Source: Talinum fruticosum (Eukaryota > Streptophyta > Magnoliopsida > Caryophyllales > Talinaceae). From it: 64,000 bases of DNA. Position numbers and translations under genes: made by a program. The stretch spans positions 4,617,001 to 4,681,000 of the forward strand of contig JAITYX010000021.1 in assembly GCA_021018815.1 (NCBI GenBank). Reading direction: 5' to 3'. Under the pieces are notes generated by a model that was not told the DNA's origin, did not search any database, and was given only the letters and a program-made list of their open reading frames with translations. Each line of letters starts with the position of its first letter. Positions within the stretch are counted from its first letter, which is position 1. This document shows positions 36,208 through 49,763 of this stretch, in pieces.

Positions 36208-37477
36208 TAGGGCTGGGCAACCGGCTGGATCGGGCCGTCCCATTATTATAAAGGGTCGGGTCGGGCCGGAGAAAAATAAATGGGTTGGGCTGGGTCATGG
36301 GCCGCTTGATCCCGACCTGTTCATGGGCCGGAGCTAAACATGAATTGACATTAGTGCTTGGTTTTTTTTTTCCCATTAATATTAAGGAGACTTATTATAT
36401 TATTATCATCTTGAGTTGGAGTCAACTCATGATTAGTGTCATTTCTTTGAGAGAAATTTTTTTATCAAACTTAGGCTTATTACTCTTAATTATTAGCTCA
36501 TTGCTAACCACTACTTACGCTTTCTCGCATAAATATTTATAACTACTTGCCGCTTCTTATTCTTTTTAACCATTTATTATTTCTTGTAACAATTTTTACT
36601 CGCTTAATACATTAAATCTTTACTGACTTCTTGCACGTCTTACCACTAATTTTAATGGTCGAAACAAGAAGAAGAGGGGACAGAAACAAAATTTCAAATT
36701 GTGTTGAAATCAACAGTTAACGACTACAAATGTACGATGTTATAAACTCGAAATGAATATACTCTTAAAAAACATATGAGTGTAAAAAAGTTAAATAAGT
36801 AAATTAAAATAATATATTAAATAGAATATGCGATGATCGAAACAATTGAGATATAGATTATGGTTGATTATTGAAACACGAGCTTTCATCAATTTTAACG
36901 ATAAAAAGACTTGGTTGGATGAAAAATAATCACAGACCATGCCATGCTTAAAAGGAAAAAAAATTGATTAACTATTATTTTTAATCATTAAATTAAAGAC
37001 ACCAGACCCATAAAATATAAAATAGTAGATAACTATTTACTTAATTTAATTAATTAATTGGCGTGCAAAAGTATACAAGAGATCTCAAACTCAAATAGAT
37101 CTTTGAAGGAGTAAATTTTTTAAAATACTAATTTTGCTAATCAAAGGAATCTCCAGATCGTCCAAAGATGGTTAGTTGCCAATATTCCGAATTTCTCATA
37201 TCAAAAATCTTTTTTTAAATTCCGAATAATTAATTACTGTTTTATATTTTTATAAGCACGATCAAGTGAGAGAGAGTCTAGAAAACTCATAATAAGTGGT
37301 TTTGTATTATTGACCCTTTTGCTTTGACCCATTAATGGTCCACGGTCGACCCTTTAATGACCCATATTCACATGACACTTTTCACTCGACCCTTTTATTA
37401 CTAAACTTAGACTTTAACCCCTTTTTTTTTGCCCGACCTGCTGGCCCAATGGGTACCCTACCTATTGATCAGCCCTA
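36208..37477. mobile_element. hAT element (1,270 bp) with perfect 8-bp TSD
   Basis: It starts TAGGGCTGGGCAACCGG and ends TTGATCAGCCCTA; the terminal eight bases TAGGGCTG are perfectly inverted. The target duplication CCTGTCTC is perfect (36200-36207 and 37478-37485). Subterminal words include GGGTCGGG and GGGCCG on the left and CGACCC and GACCC on the right. No transposase motif was recognised in the AT-rich interior. Confidence 0.9.
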
Positions 37478-37485
37478 CCTGTCTC

Positions 37486-38322
37486 TATTTAGTGACCCCT
37501 CTCGTAAAATGAAAAAAAGAAGAAGTGGATATTAGTAATAAAGGACTCCTCCTAATAGTCACAACAAGGTTAGGAGCATGTTGTAACACCAACTTCAATT
37601 AATGAACAAAATACTATTAAATACAATATCACTATTTTTAGGGGCAAAAGTCATAGCACATGATAAAACTAATAAAATAATTTGCGTAACTATTTTATAA
37701 AGATCACAATATCTATCACATTTAAAATGACCGATCTCTAAAATATTTTTCCCAACTTCCCATGAAATTCTTATGCTAAAAATACCAAAATTCCATTGCT
37801 AAAAAAACACACAAGAACCAAATTTAGAGGGGAAAAAACAAAAGAAAAAAAAATGGAAATAGTTTTAACATATCTTGATCTTGCTGAACCATAGGCTCCC
37901 TTCCCTTCCCTTCCCTTCCCTTCCCTTCCTCATCTAGAAAGTAGAAAGACCAGCTTTTTCCACCACCAATTTCCCTTCTCTCAAATCAATTTTTTTTTTA
38001 AAAGAAAAACAAAAACAAAAACTGATAATTTAAGTTTTTTCCTTTTCTTTTCGTGATTTATTCCCTCACTCAGTGCATGGCTTCGAAATGCGTAACATCC
38101 TACACCACTAGGTGCTTCCCTATTGACGTCGGTATATACAATACATTCCTTCCCCACTCTCTCGAATTTCCTTTTTCTTTTCAAAAACAAAAATAAAAAT
38201 ATTTTTTTTGTAAATTTTGATTGGATGCTCTGGAACTAGGGTGGAAGGTAAAGGTGAGTAGGGCAAATCGGATCCGTTTTGGAGGAGGAGAGAGAAAGTG
38301 GAAGGGGAGGAGAGTCTCAGCG
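37486..38322. other. Spacer and promoter region of the hydrolase gene
   Basis: AT-rich DNA upstream of the alpha/beta hydrolase at 38323, including a TTCCC repeat at 37898-37929. The leader just before the ATG is GA-rich (GGAGGAGGAGAGAGAAAG). An in-frame ATG at 38224 or so would add about 34 basic residues and is less likely than 38323. Confidence 0.4.
37898..37929. repeat. (TTCCC)n minisatellite
   Basis: About six perfect units of CCCTT lie about 400 bp upstream of the hydrolase ATG. Confidence 0.95.
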
Positions 38323-41300
38323 ATGGCTCCTCTTCATCCGTCCGCCAAGCTCAAAGGTATTTCTCCGGATTTGAAGAAGATTATTGATGCTAATATGGAC
38401 GAAGCTCCTGCTCGTCGCCGCGCTCGTGAGGCCTTCAGGGATGTTCAGCTCTCTATTGATCATTGCTTGTTCAAGGTATATATGTATATAAGTGTTGAAT
38501 TCGATTTCAGATACTGGAGAAATTGACTTCGATTTATGATTTGTTGGTTCGTTCTTCTTGATGTGTACGTTGTGGGGTGAGATTGATGCTATTTTGGAGG
38601 TTGTTTACTGTCAACTTGATTGAATTTATGGCATTTATTTATGACCTGGGTTTGGGAAAATTGAGCATACAAATTTGATTTAGAAGCACAGTATAAGATG
38701 ATGCTGAACATGTAAAAAATCTTTCATGGCTACCTACCACATGCAAATTTAATGGCTGATTGGATTTTCAACTGGGCAAGAAACATACCCACGAGGCCAC
38801 CTAGATTCACCTCCAAATTTTAATTGCCTGGGATGGGAGAGTAGCATATATAACATCAATGGAGTTGGTGGACCCTGGTTGAAAAAAGAGGGTCAACATA
38901 GTTGATAGTGAATGAAGGTGCTATATATCAGTATGATATACTTTTTTTGTTTGGTTGGGGGGGTTGGTTTTCTGGTGGTTTAATTGTCTTATGGTAGGTG
39001 TAGGAAATAAGACATTGTCAACCTATGGTTGAAAGCTCAGTTGTACACAATATCATTTGGGTTGACCAGGAAAAGACTCATTTATTGCTTCTTGGAGTGG
39101 CATATAACAGTGATTGTACCAATTCTGCCTGGGTTTATGCAATTCTGGAACAGAAACTCAGACATCAATGCCATGATTTTACATTTTACTCTTTAGAGCT
39201 GGGAGTGTAACTCTACGTGTATCTATGTACTGAATTTAATTACAGACAGATTATTTAATATGCCTGGCTATTGTTTCCCTTTCATTTACAGAGTTATTTT
39301 GTTATTAGGCTTAATTCAGTGCTGTAGTTTTACAGATTTACTTATTTCTCTGTGTATTTGGAATCACTTGTTTTAAAAAAAGAAATCGTGGGAGAAAATG
39401 ATGTTTTCTTTGGTTTCATTCGGATGTACTACAGATCCCAGCTCAAGGCTTGAAGATGGATGAGGTATTTTTCTATACTAGCCCCTCTTTCCTGGGCCAA
39501 ACCCAGAATAAGAAGATTGGATTTTTTTGTGTGTGTTTGGGGTGTCCCTAAACATCTCACAGATTTTAAACCATGTGATCAAGACGGGGCTTCATATGCA
39601 AAGTGTGCTGAGATTATTAGGTGCTTTGCTAGGAGGATTGAACTCTGATGTTGAGCATTTGAGCTATTAAGGGTCTCTTTGTAAGATGGGTCCTACACTC
39701 CTATTAAGTGAAGATACATAGCATTTATTCTGACTTCTGAGGGTTATTGGACTTCTTTTGATGATTGACCTGTTGCAACTTGCAATGTGCCGTTGACATA
39801 GAATTGTTGTTTTTGTCAATTAAGAGAGTAGGGTATGCTAATTAATCCTGAAAAACCATTTCAGTCATTATTAGGAAAAGAACAAAAAGAAAGAGGAAGA
39901 AGAAGAAAAATGGGAAAAAAAAGAAAGAAAAAGCAAGAGCCTCATCTCTTGTCAAGTCTTTTGGAGCTTGATTAATACTTCTTCTTTAATGAACTTGGTT
40001 TAATATGCTATTTATATGGTGCTAAACTAATAATATATTTTGTTGACCAGAGATATGAAAAGAACTCAAGAGGATTGGAGATTTTCTCCAAAATTTGGAT
40101 GCAGGAATCTTCTCCTCCTAAAGGATTGATTTGCTATTGTCATGGTTATGGAGACACTTGCTCATTTTTCTTTGAAGGCATGTATCTTGCTCATTGAAGG
40201 AGCTAATTTTATATTTGCAGACTCATTGTGGTTATCAAAATTCAATATTTCTGTGATGTTAGTCCACAGGAATTGCTAGAAAATTAGCCTTAGGAGGCTA
40301 CGGAGTTTGTGCTATGGACTATCCAGGTTTTGGGCTTTCAGATGGTCTTCATGGTTATATTCCAAGTTTTGATAGGCTCGTTGATGACGTTATTGAGCAT
40401 TATTCTAAAGTCAAAGGTATGATTGCTACTTTTCAGAAGACCATGATTTTCTGCTGCCTCTTCTCCTTAACTTGTTGTGTTACTTAGAGCTTTTGGTTGG
40501 TTTTGGAGCTGTGTATATCTCTTCGCTTCTTAAGTATCCATCTCTCTTGGTTTTGAGGAGGAACCTGAGGAAGTTTAGGTGATGTTGAACTAGCCAGATG
40601 ATCTTTCATTCTGCTATAAGCAATTTTAGATGACACTGATATTCCAAACTGGTCTTCAGGATCATTTCAACTGGCAGTTGAAAGTGCACTCTGTTGAACT
40701 GCTTAGTTGCACCATCTAAGTTTATGGCTGACTTTCGTGCCCTGTTAGTGTTTTGCTGAAGAAAGAATAAGGACCAGTGCATCTCATTGCACATTTCTTT
40801 ATAATTAATCTAACAATCAAGAACACCTGTTGTACAATACGCTTAAAGTGATATGAGGTGGCACTATTTTTTATATTTTATATTTTCTCTGCTGTTGATG
40901 AAAGTAAGTTGAATCTGAATTTGATCTCCCGCCCCCAAAAAAAAAAAGAAAAAAAGAAAAAGATGTACTACTCATCTCTGGTTACTTTCATATTTTTTCT
41001 TGTTCTGTTTAGTTCAGTGAATATGTTTTGCTAAATTCCGTCAAGTGCTGTTCCAAATTGCCTGTCTATTGGTTTTTATGTATGATCTGTTGATCACATG
41101 CTTGCTTTTTTCATAGCAGAAAAACCAGAGTTCCGTGGTCTTCCTAGCTTTTTGTTTGGACAGTCCATGGGCGGAGCTGTGGCTTTGAAGATACATCTAA
41201 AGCAACCGAGGTCGTGGGATGGTGCAGTCCTTTTGGCCCCCATGTGTAAGGTATTTACCTACTGAGACATTGTTACCGATACCCTGTTTATGAGTTTCGA

Positions 41301-42877
41301 AAATCAATTCTGATTTTTTTTCTGTTTTTTTGGTGGGTTTTGGTGATAGATTGCAGATGACATGTACCCTCCATTTATATTGACCCAACTTTTGATTACT
41401 TTAGCCAAAGTCTTTCCCCAGTCAAAGTTGGTTCCAGAAAGAGATTTAGCTGACATGGCATTCCGTGAGAAGAAAGAGCTGGTTAGCAACTTCTCTACAC
41501 TCCCCCCCACCCTCCACCCCCAAATAAAAAAAAAAGAGAAAGCACATTGACACTCTCCCCATTATTATTTACAAAAGAATAGGTAAATATTTGAGAATTA
41601 AAACCTCCAAGCTTATCCATGGAACTTTGGTGCTGCAATATGCTGAGCATATTTTCTTGTACTAAGAAGAGCAGTGGTTTCTTTGTAGAAGATGTTACTA
41701 TCTGTTGCATGTTTGAAATTTAAAGCTATCATCTCAAATATTTGCTGTCCTGTGCCCCCTCCCCCAAAAAAAGGGGGGAGGGAATGATGCATCTGCACTA
41801 TGTTGTTATCGAATCTTATGTCCTTGTTGCTAGCCGGCAGCAGCAGATTTTTGATTTTTACATTGTGGTTCTGTCTTTTGTGATGCAGACAGCTTATAAT
41901 GTCATAGCCTACAGAGATAAACCGCGCCTGGGGACAGCTGTTGAGTTGCTTCGAACAACAGATGAGATAGGTCGTCGGTTGGAGGAAGTATGTGAAGTTT
42001 GTTGCCTTGTGTCATCATTATATAATTACCCCTGAACAGTTGGTGCTTGGTCTATGGGAAACAGCCTCTTGGACGGCTAATGTCAGGGTAAAGCTGGATA
42101 GAACTGGACCTTCCCTGGCCCCACTCAAGGCGGGGACCTTTCTGGCTGTCTTGGTACTGGTTGCAGTGAACTGTTGGTGCGATACAATTAAGGATTCCAC
42201 TTGTTTCTTAGATTGAGGAAAATAATTTTTAGCATGTGGTAGTTTATCCAAGGACACTCCTGAATGCTTCAGCTACGCTGAGTGAAGCTAGGAAGACTAC
42301 ATTATTCCATATTCACTTGATTAGGGCCGCCTCCTTAGAAAGGTGTGAGCACTCTGCTCAAACCACATGCACAGCAAAGTTTCGATAGGCTACTACACAA
42401 GAACGACTTCAGCTCCTTTTAGTTGTACCTGTGAAACCCTTATTGTTCCAGCCAGTGGTCAGCCATTGGACTGGTTGATCAGCACAGAGGCAGTTGAATG
42501 CTTGAGTGTCTCAGATTTATAAATTTTTACTATGGTGGCTCCTATCGGCAATAGTTTATGCCAACCATTTGATGTTTTTAATACGAGTATATGACACTGA
42601 ACTTCATTTGTAAGCTTATGTAAATCTTGTTGTCACGCTTCCATAGGTCTCGCTACCGTTGTTGATCTTGCACGGAGAGGCTGATAAGGTGACCGATCCA
42701 TCCGTGAGCAAGGCATTGTATGAGAAGGCAAGCAGCAAGGACAAGAAGCTGATTCTTTACAAGGATGCTTATCATTCTCTTCTTGAAGGAGAGCCTGATG
42801 AAGTTATCTTTCGTGTTTTTGATGATATAATCTATTGGCTGGATGAGCACTGCAAGAAAGAGGCTCCCCAGAATTGA
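38323..42877 (+). CDS. Alpha/beta hydrolase, monoacylglycerol lipase / caffeoylshikimate esterase-like
   Basis: Eight exons give 349 residues: 38323-38475, 39435-39464, 40051-40177, 40270-40416, 41120-41250, 41350-41481, 41889-41987 and 42647-42877. The family includes plant monoacylglycerol lipases and caffeoylshikimate esterase, a lignin-pathway enzyme; which substrate this copy uses cannot be told from sequence. The oxyanion region is CYCHGYGDT, the nucleophile elbow is GQSMGGAVAL (Ser), and the acid and base are in HGEADKVTDP (Asp) and DAYHSLLEGEP (His), so the triad is complete. A PPARRR-like N-terminus (DEAPARRRAREAF) is typical of the subfamily. Intron 3 begins GC instead of GT. Intron 4 ends in a tandem TAGCAG acceptor. 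Exon 2 is only 30 bases. Confidence 0.93.
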
Positions 42878-43908
42878 TCTGTCTAACTCTCCATCCTGGG
42901 AGATGACAATAAAGAACAGGAGAGAACATAGATTAATTGTCCTTGTACAGAGGCATGAACTTTTTTCTGAGATCCACAAAGGCATTGAACTGTACACTAG
43001 AAATAAATAGGATGTTTCTCATAAAAAGGAATAAATAAGTAGGAATTTACAGCATTGTTACTTTTCACCTTTATACAGAGGTCAGTTCTAACTTCTATTC
43101 TATCTCGATTATTTTCCAGATTCTGAATGAACCTTACCCCACTCCCCAAAAAAAAAAAAAAGAAAAATGTAAGGCTTAATGTTGTTAATGCATTATGTTG
43201 GATTTCTGCTCTGCTTATTCAGATTATTTCTTTTAATTTTTTTTCTATGTAGTAATGTTGTATATATGAAGGCCGTACACATTTTTTTTAAACACAAAAG
43301 GCCGTACACATTTTTTTTAAACACAAAAGGCCGTACACATTTAAAAGAGGGCAATTTCTTATATGCCCTTTAATTTTCGGAACATGTGATTTCACTTATT
43401 ATATATAATCTTTTTTTCGTGTATCTGTCACATGGATTATTTTAATGTATTTTTATTGATGTTACTTCGGAGAGTATGTACTCATCATAGGGGATCTCTC
43501 CTACCCTATCTTGTGCATTTTACATATCATCTGTTTTTGACACACAATCATTAGATAAACTACCAAATGCCAATAAATTTGATTCGTATCGGTTCATAAA
43601 CTTCCTGGATAATGTGTGAGCTTCTTGATGGCAAAAGTGAAAAGTGAGAACCATCTTTTCATTATTTTGATAAATAAAAGTGAAATTCACCATACAAGAG
43701 TCCTTCAAAATAAGAAAAAGTCATCATTTAAAAAATAAAATAAAATTATGACACCAAATTTTATTTCTTCAACTGAGACCATCTATTTAAATGTTCACAC
43801 ACACATACACATATATAAGGCAATTAGTATTTTAAACCCAAAATTAACTGAATCTATGTGAATCTTTTCTTCTAAAGTTATTTTTCTTTACAAGACAAAC
43901 TTATTGGA
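42878..43908. other. 3' flank and spacer
   Basis: 3' UTR of the hydrolase gene followed by AT-rich DNA; no gene seen. It contains a 29-bp tandem repeat. Confidence 0.45.
43271..43341. repeat. 29-bp tandem repeat, about 2.4 copies
   Basis: The unit GGCCGTACAC plus T-run plus AAACACAAAA starts at 43271 and 43300, with a partial third copy at 43329. Copies are identical. Confidence 0.95.
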
Positions 43909-43916
43909 CGAACATA

Positions 43917-44442
43917 TAGGGTTGAGCAAAAATTTCGGTACTCGGTATGGACCGGCGGGTCCAGACTCGGACCCGGTTGAACCGGGACCGAGTCCAAATT
44001 TTAGGACATGGTTATAAACGGATCCGGGACCAAGTAGTGAAATCATGGACCCGGACCCAGCACCGTTACGCGTTTACTGGGTTTTATTATTAAAAAATAA
44101 AATAAAATATATATTTGAGACTCTCTTTATATTTTTTTCCATGATGCTTTTAAGATGTAAACTTGTAATTTGATATTTATTTTGTATGTGGATTTTCATT
44201 GTTAACGTTGGATTATTAGTTACAATTACAGTGTGTAAAGCAAAGTAAATAGTTAAAATATAGGATAATTATTGGCTGAAATTTTACCCAAAAACAAGTA
44301 AAAATTGTAAAAACTAAAATGGTGCCCTAACTATTAAAAAAAAAACAAAATGACAATCGAGCACCCGATCCCGGACAAACTGGATCCGAGACCGGGACCG
44401 AGTCCGGCCAAAATGACCGGATACCCAGTCCCGCTCCCCCTA
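43917..44442. mobile_element. Non-autonomous hAT element (526 bp)
   Basis: It starts TAGGGTTGAGC and ends GCTCCCCCTA, an imperfect inverted repeat. The flanks CGAACATA (43909-43916) and CGAACATC (44443-44450) form an 8-bp target duplication with one mismatch. Subterminal words GGACCGAGTCC, GGACCCGG and their complements recur at both ends. No coding. Confidence 0.82.
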
Positions 44443-44450
44443 CGAACATC

Positions 44451-45081
44451 ACTCAACCCAAACAAATGCGCACCAAAATCAAAACGGAATGTATCTTATT
44501 AACTTGATCATACTTCGTCTAAATTAACTCAACCAAAAATCAAATTGAATAACCAATGTATATCTATACAAAGCGCCCCCTTCTCCAGAGTTCCAGTAGG
44601 TGAGAACTTTCCAAATTGTCTGTATTGAATTTGAGTTCAATTCCTCTCAACCCATACGGATTGGGGTTCTGAGCTTCACGTGTACTGGCGCTAGTGGATT
44701 ATGAGTTCAATATGGCTTGAGTGCGAAGGTGGGCAAAGGCGCACAATCAAGGAAAGGAAGAAGATAACAATCAAACAAAAAACACATGGTTTGTTACGAT
44801 CGAAAGTGGGACTTGGAGTCATGACATGAGCACCCTTGATTTGGGCACTCAGTGGCGCATTACCTTCACATGGAGGAAAGCAAAGTGCCCTTTTCTCCCC
44901 CTTTCTTCTCTCTCTCTCTCTCTCTCCCTTCAATTTGGGGTGGAGGGACTCTAGTATACTCTCCATTTCCTCCAGGATGCCAGTCTAATATTTAACATCA
45001 TCACTCAATAAACAAGGGCATTTTTTTGCTGCCCTTATAAAAGCACAATTCTGGGTCTGTTGTATTCTTTTGCGGGAGATA
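44451..45081 (+). promoter_or_regulatory. Promoter region of ABA4
   Basis: A G-box CACGTG is at 44677-44682, about 400 bases before the ATG. A TC repeat is at about 44908-44926. A TATA box (TATAAAAG) is at 45036-45043, only 39 bases before the ATG, implying a very short leader if it is used. Confidence 0.5.
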
Positions 45082-47899
45082 ATGGCCTTATCTACTTGCT
45101 TTGCCTACCCCCGGATCACGCCCAAGGTACCTGATTTCCTCACTTTGTCTTTTCTCTTTTTGAATGATTGAATTCATGAGTTCTATTCTATCTTTTCCCC
45201 AATCTATACCAAAGAGTGTTGTACTTTTGTGGGCAGAATTTTGATTCTCTCACCTCAAATTTTCCCATTTGTGTGCGGATTGATGTTAGTTGTAGCTTCT
45301 ATTGCTAGATCTTTGTTGAGTTTCATCTGGGTATGGCTCAAACTAGTTGTTTTTTTTATGTGATGTTGATTTATGAGAATTCACTCAAAGACGGAGTATT
45401 TATTCTCTAATTGAAGTCTGCATAACTTTTTAGGCTTGCACTTACCTCAGTTTGATGTTTGATTCATCAATTGTTTGCAATGTGTCTGATGTTTTGTTTG
45501 TATGAAGGAGATGGCTGTCGTTTCACGAATAGTTATGGGTTGTAAATTTGTAAATGCTTAGTTTATTGAGTACTCTGTCCATTTAGCCAGCTTCACGCTG
45601 TGTGGTGCAGATTTGGTTTCTCATTTGCCTTGTTTTGTATACCCACAACCCATAAACACAAGGTGTTTGGTTGTGTTTGGTTTGTGATGTCCAATGTCTT
45701 CAAGATGTGGTTTATGCAGCACCAAAGCGTTGTTTTCAAGAATCAAGATTTGAGTTTATACGGCAGCAAAGTGGTCCCATTGTGCATTTATGTTTATCTT
45801 GATGTGGGCTTTTGATGTTCAACTTTGATGTCGAGTATTTGCTTTCCAATTTCAATGCTGATCTCTTTATTAAACAAATTTTGTACTCTATTTTAAAAAA
45901 TCTTTCAAGGTTTTTGCGTGTCTTTTGTAAACAGCTCTCTGTGACAGGTGTGATGTTGTATACATTTGGTTGCGTGTATCGTGAACTCCCTATACTTCGC
46001 TTCAACGAGTTCTGTTGTTCTGTTTGTTATTTTGTTGATACTGAGTGGGTTTTTCAGTTTGCTGGTAATCTGTCTGTAGTGTGTGAAATAATTCCAGATT
46101 TTATTGATATAGATACAGGAAAATGCATGAAGCTGTTCCTCGCAATTTCATTTTCAATATTCCATGACCTAACTCATCGTAAATATTAAACAAAAAGGTC
46201 CCATGTTTATCCATAAATGTCACATTCTGCTCATGTTCTTTGAAATTGTCAAAGTGCTTTATGGTTTCGGGTTTTTTGTAGATTGAGCGCTATGGCCCAG
46301 TGCATATACATCATCACAAAGCGGGATCCAATCCGAGGTTGACTCTCTCTCTTCGCCATCTGAACTCTGATCCTTTTGGCCAGCATGTGCCTAAACTAGT
46401 GGCAGAGCTAGATGGCGGTTGGAGTTTCTTGGGTGGCAGTAGAATCAATTTTACACCAAATGTAGACAAGTTCACTGTTTCGAGGAAAACTTGTGGAGTA
46501 TGTTATTCATGTAAGACATATTCATCATATATACTGATATCAAGGTCCCCCTTCCCTATATTATGTGCGTGCATGTGATTGCGTGTGTATGATGGGAAAT
46601 TTTCGAGTCTTTTATGCATCTCTCAGAAACAACCTCTCTGCATAGAGGCTACTTACAATATGGAACTCCCTGGTGCCTTGTGTGCTTTACATTGGGTTGT
46701 GTTCAACAAAATAGTGTCGGTGTTCAGTGGGAGGAAGGAGGAAGATTTTGAAACATAATAGATCGCTGTCAAGTTAGCGAGCATATCTTAATGGATGAAG
46801 TTCTCCTAAGCACCCAATTCTGCTCATCTGTCATGACTGAGTTAAAACAATTGTTTGAAAAGCGGCCTTTGATAAATCTATCCCCTGATTGAACAATTTC
46901 ATTTTGGTGTGAAATATGTTGATTTACTGAGAAATGAGTCCTTCATTTTTGAAGCATTAGTTCAGTGGAAATCTCATGTGTACTCATTACTATTGTAAGG
47001 CTTGTGGAGGAATATCTTAATTTTGAAAGAGAAACTATCCTTACCCAACAATGAGCTCTGTATGCCATTGCAGGGTTGGCAAATTCTCAAGTTGCTAGCA
47101 ATGTTTTTACCTTGGGAACTGCAGCTGTCCTACCATTTTACACTCTTATGGTGGTTGCTCCTAGAGCTGAACTAGTAATTTCTCTATGCTTATGCTGAAT
47201 TTCCTCCTTTTCACCTCCTAGTTCTAGGAAGAATTTAAGCTTCATCATTGTTCATTGACTATCATATAATGTGGATTACCCTGCTCACTTGTGATGCAGA
47301 CTAAAACGACTATGAAAAGTAACATTCCTTACGTTGTACTTGGGCTCCTGTATGCATATCTTTTGTACCTCTCTTGGACGCCAGACACTATACGCCTGAT
47401 GTTCGCGAGTAAATACTGGTTGCCTGAGGTTAGTAGCAGCTTACCATTGACATATGTCTACCTTGAATTTTCCAGGATTTACAGCTGTTTTTAATTTTTA
47501 AAACCCCTCCCCCTTTGCCTTTTTTAGGGCCTTTTCTGATTTGCATTTCATGGATGATGATGTGCAGCTTCCAGGGATAGCAAAAATGTTTTCCAATGAG
47601 ATGACTCTAGCATCGGCGTGGATTCATCTGTTGGTAGTTGACCTCTTTGCTGCTAGGTGGGTCCTTCTCTATTTTGCTTATGCAAAATTTTTCCTTTTCT
47701 CTTAGGACCTTAAATTTGATTTGAATGCTTCAACATCCCCCAAATTGTGGACAGGCAAGTTTATCATGATGGTCTGGAGAATGAGATTGAGACCCGGCAT
47801 TCAGTTTCGATGTGCTTGCTTTTCTGTCCTATAGGAATCCTGAGCCATTTGCTCACAAAGACATTGGCTGGTGGAGCTGAAAAGGCAAGACATAGCTGA
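45082..47899 (+). CDS. ABA4: Neoxanthin synthase ABA4, chloroplastic
   Basis: ABA4 is a plastid membrane protein needed to convert violaxanthin to neoxanthin, a xanthophyll of light-harvesting complexes and a precursor of abscisic acid. Six exons give 245 residues: 45082-45126, 46282-46510, 47074-47174, 47300-47428, 47568-47656 and 47755-47899, all GT-AG. Family motifs are [58 protein letters not shown] and [16 protein letters not shown]. Four hydrophobic segments are visible after an N-terminal plastid-targeting region. Arabidopsis ABA4 is about 220 residues; the extra length is in the poorly conserved N-terminus. Exon 1 codes only 15 residues and is followed by a 1.15-kb intron. Confidence 0.93.
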
Positions 47900-49763
47900 T
47901 ATTGTGATCTCATTTTATGAACAATTGTATTGGTTAGACGGGGAAGAAATTGTTTAAATGGGTTTTGTATTTGTTAGTTTCTCATACATATACTACTCCT
48001 ATAATAGGTGAATGGATTGGTTGTACACCATTTTTTGCTTAAAACTAAAAGTGGTGGACAGAAAACTAATACCTGTAAGCTCTAACCAGGTTGACGATTG
48101 AAGTGGTATTTGACTCGAGTTGCTAGCTTTACTTTTTACACCAAAGTGGTCAGCACTAAGTGGGTACAGCTCATTTTACACCACGGCATTGGCAATGATA
48201 GGATATATGGTGGCCATGATTATCTGACGTAGCAAGCGGGTCAATTAAGGTCAACTCATAATAATCGAGTCAACATTTTTACATAAAACAGTCAATTCAT
48301 CTTAGTCTTTAGATCATGCTCGTTTTAGGTAGAGTTGACATCATGTTCCCTCAATAATTTCAAGTCAAGTTTAGATGGCGTTATTTTGCCAACTTAAACT
48401 TTCCCAGGCTCTAATGACACTGACCTTGTCTATCTTTTCTAGTGTGCGTGCTTAATGAGAAACTTATTGAAAGAAATCTTCTCTCAAAATTGATTTTTCA
48501 ACCCAAAACAGACCAGAATAATTCCAAATTTGATATTGAGTTACCCATTATCAACTGTCCCTGTCCGAGGAAACCTATCATACTTCAGAGCACTATTCAA
48601 TCAAAAGCACCAAAAGCGAGTTTGATTGATGCTAGCGCTGGTCTGATAAGATCATTATCCTCATTCCTCACCAGTCATACTTTACTGTTTAATCTTTCAG
48701 ATTTATGCACTGAACAGCAAGATGGCGGTAAATCTGTCAAATTTTTGTCATGAATTCAATGCTGGCAACATTTCGTCTGAGCCCTAAAATAAACATGATC
48801 ATGATACAATGACAGGGAGAGGATACAGAAAATGGACAATAAACAAACAAATCACAGTATCTTTTTCTCCCCTTTTTGCTTTCATCCTCGCAATTGATTA
48901 TGATATTCTCTGTTTTTCAGTTTTCTATGAGCTGTTGTGTAGCAAGGTTAATACCCTTCATATGCTGCTGCTTCACAAATCATAAAAACATTTTGCCAAC
49001 AAGCAGCACCTGACTAATCACAGACCTGCACGAGCATCTACATTGCTTGATTCCACAGGGCTATTGCAGAGCTTCCGAGATTACGAATAATTTCACCCAG
49101 AAGCTAATTCATCTGAAAAGAACAAAAGCCAATATCGCCACAAAACTATCCAATTGGACCGCCAGTATCCAGTGGTGAAAGATAGCTGTATTTTTCCCTG
49201 GAAAGATAAATGGCTTTGTTAGCAAAGGCAGTCCATCTAAACAACTCAAGAAGCTACAAAAAGTAGCCAAAAGCAAGGTCGGATTTTTTCCACCGTTTTT
49301 AGTTTGGTTCAAGTCAGCCCACAATGCTGAACTGGCCCTTGAACCAGCTGCAATTTGGACAGTAGCTGTCCAACCATACTGAACCTCCTTTTTGTTGTTG
49401 GGGGGAAGCAGTAAGGGAAACCCTCAATATGGCTAAACAGGTCAGATTCAGCCAGCTTAACTGGTCCAGGCTGATCTCACTCAGCCAGTCTGACCAAGAT
49501 TGGCTTCACACTAAAGTTCTGTCAAACACCAAGGTATTGATCGTTCGGTAAGCCCAGCACAGCAGACCAGTGCAGCATTTATTGCATAAGCTTAGTGTCC
49601 AGACTCTACCACTCATTCATTGACAACAGATCATAAGGCTAGTAAGTGTTCCCAGAAACTATGGATCCTCCAGTCTCCAGTTTTCCAATCACGAAAACAT
49701 TGATCGGCTAAAACAGAACCAAATAATGTATTATCACAGGTTAGCTGCTCAGTAAACTTACTT
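47900..49763. other. Convergent 3' spacer
   Basis: Between the ABA4 stop (plus) and the stop of the minus-strand membrane-protein gene. It holds both 3' UTRs. Open frames near 48442-48753 and 49109-49324 show no domain or splice support. Confidence 0.45.

Noticed and set aside
45812..46189. 125-codon open frame between ABA4 exons 1 and 2
   Set aside because: It lies inside a well-supported intron, has no domain motif and low-complexity composition.
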